9,148 bases of DNA. It comes from Candidatus Moraniibacteriota bacterium. GTDB taxonomy: Bacteria > Patescibacteriota > Minisyncoccia > Moranbacterales > UBA1568. Under the pieces are notes generated by a model. It worked only from the letters and a program-made list of their open reading frames with translations. It ran no database searches and was not told the origin of the DNA. The stretch spans positions 8,252-17,399 of the forward strand of contig JAHFOM010000017.1 of assembly GCA_023261685.1 (NCBI GenBank). Direction: 5' to 3'. Made by a program: the position numbers and the translations under genes. Below, piece by piece: positions 6,629-9,148 of this stretch; the first letter of the stretch is position 1, and each line of letters opens with the position of its first letter.

Positions 6629-6720
6629 AGAACGAGAGCCTTGGGACAAATCCCAGTGGGAGAGCTGTCAAAAGCTACCAGGTACTCTGACCTCAGCGCA
6701 AGCTGAGGTTTTGCTTTTCT
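6629..6720 (+). ncRNA. Candidate small RNA between rhuM and the DUF3800 gene
   Basis: A plus-strand unit of about 90 nt is bounded by a promoter ending at 6622 and a strong intrinsic terminator. The body folds into local hairpins: TGGGA-CAAA-TCCCA (6642-6655), AGCT-loop-AGCT (6663-6676), and a possible closing helix of GAG/GCC (6634-6640) with GGT/CTC (6681-6687). No open reading frame of useful length starts inside. I do not recognise it as a known riboswitch, tmRNA, 6S RNA or type III antitoxin repeat. It runs against the direction of the neighbouring genes and ends at the 3' end of DUF3800, so its last bases could be antisense to that mRNA's tail. Confidence 0.45.
6690..6720 (+). terminator. 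Intrinsic terminator of the small-RNA candidate
   Basis: An 8-bp perfect stem, ACCTCAGC (6690-6697) with GCTGAGGT (6702-6709), is capped by a GCAA tetraloop and followed by TTTGCTTTTCTT on the plus strand. The minus-strand side has no T-run, so the terminator is directional and does not serve the minus-strand genes. Confidence 0.75.
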
Positions 6721-7265
6721 TACTGCAATATAAGGACAATCTTTTTCTTCCTGAATCGATCGTACCACTTCTCTATTTTTTGACTCGGTTTCCCGTCGAA
6801 GTACGCGCGCGTAAGCCCCGCGATAGCGTCAGCCACTCGTACCCCGGCATACTGCTCATCATTTACCGTATGCAGCTTTTTTGTAGATACACCTTTATCA
6901 CGGAGCACCTTTTTCATACGTCTCGCATATACTTTTGGTTTCTTGCCATCAATATAGATAGTACGAATTCTTAGCTCAATGAGCATATGAGGCAATATAC
7001 GCTCTAGCTCTTCTTCCGGATGAATCGGGTTTTTCACTATTCCTACTTTGGCTTTGAAGTCCAAAGTCAACAGCTTTTCGAGAAACTTCTCACGCACGAC
7101 CCAAGGCACTGTTGACCAGTGAAAGCTATCGATATCCAGCTCTTTCTCAATACCAATGATGGCTTTTTCGAATTCGGTGTAATGCTGAATAGTAATATAC
7201 ACCAAAGCGAAAACAGAGTTTCCGTTCTCTTTATGAATTCCAGACTCATCGATAAATACAAACAT
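6720..7265 (-). CDS. DUF3800 domain protein
   Basis: The 181-residue protein carries the DUF3800 marks: an N-terminal FIDESG (4-9) on the first strand, a central IYIDGKK strand (103-109), and a C-terminal QYAGVRVADAIAG helix (138-150), the place where the family has its conserved aspartate. DUF3800 proteins are thought to adopt an RNase H-like fold with acidic active-site residues and often sit in mobile or defence-related regions; no activity is proven for this one. A TTG at 7289 in frame would add eight residues, but the ATG at 7265 gives the standard MFVFIDESG opening. A GGAGG lies 17 nt before that ATG, which is unusually far. It is driven by the second copy of the promoter module and is separated from rhuM by the small-RNA unit. 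No minus-strand terminator follows, so read-through towards rhuM is possible. Confidence 0.8.
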   Translation of the reverse strand: MFVFIDESGIHKENGNSVFALVYITIQHYTEFEKAIIGIEKELDIDSFHWSTVPWVVREKFLEKLLTLDFKAKVGIVKNPIHPEEELERILPHMLIELRIRTIYIDGKKPKVYARRMKKVLRDKGVSTKKLHTVNDEQYAGVRVADAIAGLTRAYFDGKPSQKIEKWYDRFRKKKIVLILQ

Positions 7266-7296
7266 ATCCTGATAGAAAAATACCTCCAATTTTTAT

Positions 7297-7348
7297 GTTT
7301 ACCATACTTACATATATAATAATACACCTCTGCCCCAAAACCTGTCAA
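7297..7348 (-). repeat. 52-bp direct repeat, copy 2 (promoter module of the DUF3800 gene)
   Basis: Second copy of the module at 6518-6569, in the same orientation and at a similar place before a gene. The core from GTTTAC to the ACACC box differs at only two of 32 positions, and the CCTGTCAA end at the -35 is identical. Confidence 0.75.
7319..7348 (-). promoter_or_regulatory. Promoter of the DUF3800 gene
   Basis: TTGACA (7343-7348, consensus) and TATTAT (7319-7324) with an 18-bp spacer on the minus strand, identical in layout to the rhuM promoter. The leader before the ATG at 7265 is about 45 nt and contains GGAGG. Confidence 0.65.
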
Positions 7349-7366
7349 GTAACCCTGATACAAAGC

Positions 7367-7394
7367 AAAAAAAACACCCTCGCGAGTGCTTTTT
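7367..7394 (-). terminator. Intrinsic terminator after the PAS gene
   Basis: On the minus strand CACTC (7384-7388) pairs with GGGTG (7375-7379) around a GCGA tetraloop. The stem extends through a G-U pair into A-U pairs, followed by a run of eight T (7367-7374). It lies about 70 nt after the PAS stop and just before the DUF3800 promoter. The plus-strand reading has a C-A mismatch, so the minus direction is preferred. Confidence 0.75.
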
Positions 7395-7463
7395 GAAACA
7401 ATCCATCCTATGAAATTACTCATTCGATACCCACCCGAAAAACAAGATCTCACACAGTGTCTA

Positions 7464-8114
7464 TCAATAAAGGTCTGACCCTTTTCTGCCTCTGCCTTTT
7501 GCGCCGTAGAGGTAGCCAATCGGAGCGCCAGAAATACTTACAGCCATACTGAGAATATGGTCTATGACTTCTTGACTCTGTTTTTTTGACTTTGGAAAAC
7601 CCTCCAGTTCCAGAAGAAGGGAAATTTTTCTATTGATGGTTCCTAGATGTTTGTATGAATCAGTCAGCTGTTCCTCTATTTTTTTCCTTGATTTAGCCCG
7701 ATTTCTATACTGATTATTTGCTGTTCTTCTGGTTTCAGTAATATTACGCAGAGCAACAAAGACCAGTCCGCCCAAATGATTAGCGTAATTGGCAGTAATC
7801 TCAATATCTACAATAGTGCCATCCTTTTTTTGATGCTGAGTAAAAAATCGCTCCGTACCGGTCTTTTTTATTTGCTTGTACTGTTTGACTCTATCTTTCT
7901 GGTTCTTCTTGACTTCGATATCCGACGCGTTCATTTGCAGAAGTTCACTGCGACTATACCCTATCATTCGACAATACACATCGTTCACATCAAGCAATGT
8001 GCCCCGCATATCAACAATCCAAAAACCATCCATTGAATCGTGGGCAATGGCATGGTATATCTTAGCAGTCTCCTCAACGAGGTCTCGCTCTAGCTTTCTC
8101 CTAATCTGTTTCAT
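7464..8114 (-). CDS. PAS-domain protein, probably truncated
   Basis: The 216-residue protein has one PAS domain (about 20-130). Recognisable parts are MDGFWIVDMRGTLLDVNDVYCRMIGYS-type core strands, the ERFFTQHQKKDGT motif (88-100) and the closing VALRNITETRR (120-130). A basic coiled-coil linker (about 131-160) follows, then LGTINRKISLLLELE and SMAVSISGAPIGYLYGAKGRG, which look like the start of a second sensory domain (GAF-like). The protein stops after only about 15 more residues, with no output domain such as a kinase or cyclase, so it is either a stand-alone sensor or a broken gene. PAS domains sense ligands, redox state or light. It has its own promoter and terminator and no signal peptide. 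The ATG at 8114 is the natural start. Confidence 0.75.
   Translation of the reverse strand: MKQIRRKLERDLVEETAKIYHAIAHDSMDGFWIVDMRGTLLDVNDVYCRMIGYSRSELLQMNASDIEVKKNQKDRVKQYKQIKKTGTERFFTQHQKKDGTIVDIEITANYANHLGGLVFVALRNITETRRTANNQYRNRAKSRKKIEEQLTDSYKHLGTINRKISLLLELEGFPKSKKQSQEVIDHILSMAVSISGAPIGYLYGAKGRGRKGSDLY
7469..7485. repeat. Short REP-like palindrome at the 3' end of the PAS gene
   Basis: An imperfect palindrome centred on GGTCTGACC (4+1+4 perfect core, extended by AAA and TTTT with one extra C) covers the last codons of the PAS gene. A GGTCTGACC core resembles palindromes found next to REP-associated Y1 transposases, but no transposase is present here and the element is too short to be sure. 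Confidence 0.3.
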
Positions 8115-8200
8115 GTGATCAGAGTAACCCCTAGGCTCACCTAAAGTATAGCATATACACCCCCTCCCCGCTATTCCGTTTTATTCCCCCTATTTAAAAG
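8115..8200 (-). promoter_or_regulatory. Promoter region of the PAS gene
   Basis: TGC-TATACT on the minus strand (-10 at 8145-8150) is an extended -10 that would start transcription near 8138, giving a leader of about 24 nt. No -35 is evident. An AGGGG 13 nt before the ATG is a weak ribosome binding site. The rest of the stretch is C/T-rich on the plus strand and holds nothing else I recognise. Confidence 0.45.
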
Positions 8201-8201
8201 T

Positions 8202-8231
8202 AAAAAACCAGCCTGTTTACTGGCTGGTTTT
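8202..8231 (-). terminator. Second tandem terminator after the 16S gene
   Basis: A perfect 10-bp stem, AAAACCAGCC (8204-8213) with GGCTGGTTTT (8222-8231) and an 8-nt loop. On the minus strand the stem continues into TTTTTT. It could also act on the plus strand, where the T-run is shorter, but no plus-strand gene precedes it. Confidence 0.75.
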
Positions 8232-8241
8232 AAGACTTCCT

Positions 8242-8274
8242 AAAAAACAAGAAAACCCGTCTTGCGACGAGTTT
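8242..8274 (-). terminator. First tandem terminator after the 16S gene
   Basis: On the minus strand AAACTCGTC (8266-8274) pairs with GACGGGTTT (8253-8261), nine pairs with one G-U, around a GCAA tetraloop. The tail is TCTTGTTTTTT. It lies about 275 nt after the mature 16S end and is the first point where the rRNA transcript would stop. Confidence 0.75.
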
Positions 8275-8275
8275 C

Positions 8276-8547
8276 CGTGTCTTACAACAGTAAACGAAGA
8301 AATTCCTTTATCTTGGAATACTGTGCGTATAAAGCCAGACTATAAACAATAATCAAAACCTTTTGTGGTTAGTCCTATGTTCGCCACGGTGTTTCCACCA
8401 CGACGGACTTTTTACGTAAGTCTCTATGGCTGCTTTGTTTTCATCGCTACGTCTGTTCTTGCCGAAGCGCCAACAGATAAAGTGCGATGAACGACCGATG
8501 GTTGTGATTCTAATCATAGATCAGAATTCGTACACCTTACTCCCTAG
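8276..8547 (-). other. Structured 3' trailer of the 16S transcript; no 23S or tRNA
   Basis: This 272-nt stretch between the mature 16S end and the terminators holds no gene that I can support. On the minus strand it contains two clear hairpins. At 8441-8490, TCATCGC/GCGATGA encloses TCTGTT/AACAGA and a C(UUCG)G-capped tip. At 8371-8409, AGTCC/GGACT encloses a nine-pair stem (with three G-U-type pairs) capped by GAAA (8383-8404). No T-arm, CCA end or 23S 5' sequence is recognisable. The hairpins may guide 3' processing of pre-16S rRNA, or be part of an unrecognised small RNA. Confidence 0.5.
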
Positions 8548-8907
8548 AAAGGAGGTGATTCATCCACAGCTTCCGCTACGGATGCCTTGTTACGACTTCA
8601 CCCTTATTACCAACCCTACCGTCGTCCCCGATTTGACCCGGGGCCTTCTGGTATTGCCGGCTCTCTTGGTGTGACGGGCGGTGAGTACAAGATCCGAGAA
8701 CGCATTCACCGTGACGTGGCTGATTCACGATTACTAGTGATTCCAGCTTCATGAAGGCGAGTTGCAGCCTTCAATCCGAACTGAGACCGAATTTTTGGGA
8801 TTAGCTCCATCTTGCGATTTGGCGACCCTTTATTCCGGCCATTGTAGCACGTGTGTAGCCCAAGGTGTCAAAGGGCCATGCTGATTTGACGTCATCCCCG
8901 CCTTCCT

Positions 8908-9035
8908 CCCTCTCACTTGTTCGCAAAGCGAACAGCTCGTAGCTTCTTAGCTTTTTAGCTTATTAGTTTTCTTCCTAACAAGCTAACTAGCTACCAGCTA
9001 ATAAGCTATTTGCGCTTTGTGCGCAAATGAGAGGG
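8908..9035 (-). other. Helix 40 expansion (intervening sequence) within 16S rRNA
   Basis: In E. coli the segment between GACTGCC and GGAGGAAGG is a 15-nt hairpin (helix 40); here it is 128 nt. The base keeps a perfect 8-bp stem, CCCTCTCA (8908-8915) with TGAGAGGG (9028-9035), which takes the place of the native helix. Inside are two flanking perfect hairpins, TGTTCGC-AAA-GCGAACA (8918-8934) and TTTGCGC-loop-GCGCAAA (9009-9027), and a central pair of repeat arms (8940-9008). There is no reading frame of useful length and no group I intron core that I can recognise. Whether it stays in the mature rRNA or is cut out is not visible. Confidence 0.85.
8940..9008. repeat. Inverted arms built from an 8-bp tandem unit
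   Basis: The left arm is TAGCTTCT, TAGCTTTT, TAGCTTAT, TAG (8940-8966), an 8-bp unit TAGCTTNT repeated. The right arm from 8975 is CTAACAAG, CTAACTAG, CTACCAG, CTAATAAG, CTA, the reverse complement of the same unit with one 7-bp copy. The arms face each other around a short pyrimidine loop (8967-8974) and can pair in several registers to make a long imperfect stem. Confidence 0.75.
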
Positions 9036-9103
9036 CAGTCTGAAGTGACATATATAACACTTCACAGGGGTTGCGCTCGTTTCCCGACTGAACGGAACAT
9101 CTT

Positions 9104-9137
<34 letters not shown>

Positions 9138-9148
9138 GTCTAGCACCC

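Noticed and set aside
6477..6671. 64-codon minus-strand frame ending at the rhuM start
   Set aside because: It runs through the rhuM promoter and the small-RNA unit. Its similarity to the frame at 7067-7519 comes only from the 52-bp repeat, not from a shared protein domain.
7067..7519. 150-codon minus-strand frame spanning the DUF3800 start, promoter and PAS terminator
   Set aside because: It crosses a strong terminator and a consensus promoter, and overlaps two better-supported genes. The composition is not protein-like.
845..8114. Alternative genetic code with UGA read as glycine
   Set aside because: The MFS and PAS genes end at TGA near natural C-termini, and no conserved glycine is encoded by an in-frame TGA in any gene here.
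8276..8547. Possible spacer tRNA or 5S RNA downstream of 16S
   Set aside because: No T-loop consensus, anticodon arm of correct geometry or CCA end was found on either strand. The hairpins have tetraloops unlike tRNA arms.
8940..9008. CRISPR-like repeats
   Set aside because: The unit is only 8 bp, has no spacers, is arranged as inverted arms, and lies inside rRNA.
8908..9035. Group I intron or homing-endonuclease insertion in 16S
   Set aside because: The segment is only 128 nt including the helix base, has no open reading frame, and shows no recognisable catalytic-core motifs.

Overview
The window most likely comes from a member of the Candidate Phyla Radiation (Patescibacteria), probably the Parcubacteria side. 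This is a hand judgement from the 16S rRNA 3' third at 8548-9148 (minus strand). The 16S has a shortened helix 39, departs from the bacterial consensus at normally invariant sites, and has its helix 40 hairpin replaced by a 128-nt repeat-built structure. The anti-Shine-Dalgarno tail is normal (CCUCCUU). TGA is used as an ordinary stop, so there is no sign of the UGA-glycine code of Gracilibacteria. All protein genes read on the minus strand.

Reading in the direction of transcription (high to low coordinates), the 16S gene is followed not by 23S rRNA but by a structured trailer and two tandem intrinsic terminators. Next is a short PAS-domain protein (7464-8114), which looks cut off at its C-terminus and has its own promoter and terminator. 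An accessory block follows: a DUF3800 protein (6720-7265), a RhuM-family protein (5527-6480) and a LexA-like S24 self-cleaving repressor (4852-5502). DUF3800 and RhuM are each preceded by an almost identical 52-bp promoter module, which suggests co-regulation. Between them, on the plus strand, lies an unannotated unit that looks like a small RNA, with its own promoter, folded body and terminator (about 6629-6720).

A four-gene multidrug-efflux operon then runs from a near-consensus promoter: a MarR-family repressor (4257-4688), a full-length membrane-fusion adaptor with coiled-coil hairpin (3103-4182), a second shorter adaptor without hairpin (2414-3100), and a 14-TM DHA2/EmrB-type MFS exporter (845-2326), closed by an intrinsic terminator. 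The arrangement resembles EmrR-EmrA-EmrB, with two adaptors instead of one.

The low-coordinate end holds a small DUF378 membrane protein (454-672) with its own promoter, a 14-bp perfect palindrome and a terminator. The window ends in a partial M23-type cell-wall peptidase (1-367), whose promoter sits so close to the start codon that its mRNA may be leaderless.

The observations that most deserve a second look are the helix 40 expansion of the 16S rRNA, the duplicated promoter module together with the plus-strand small-RNA candidate in the RhuM/LexA/DUF3800 block, and the second adaptor that lacks a hairpin.
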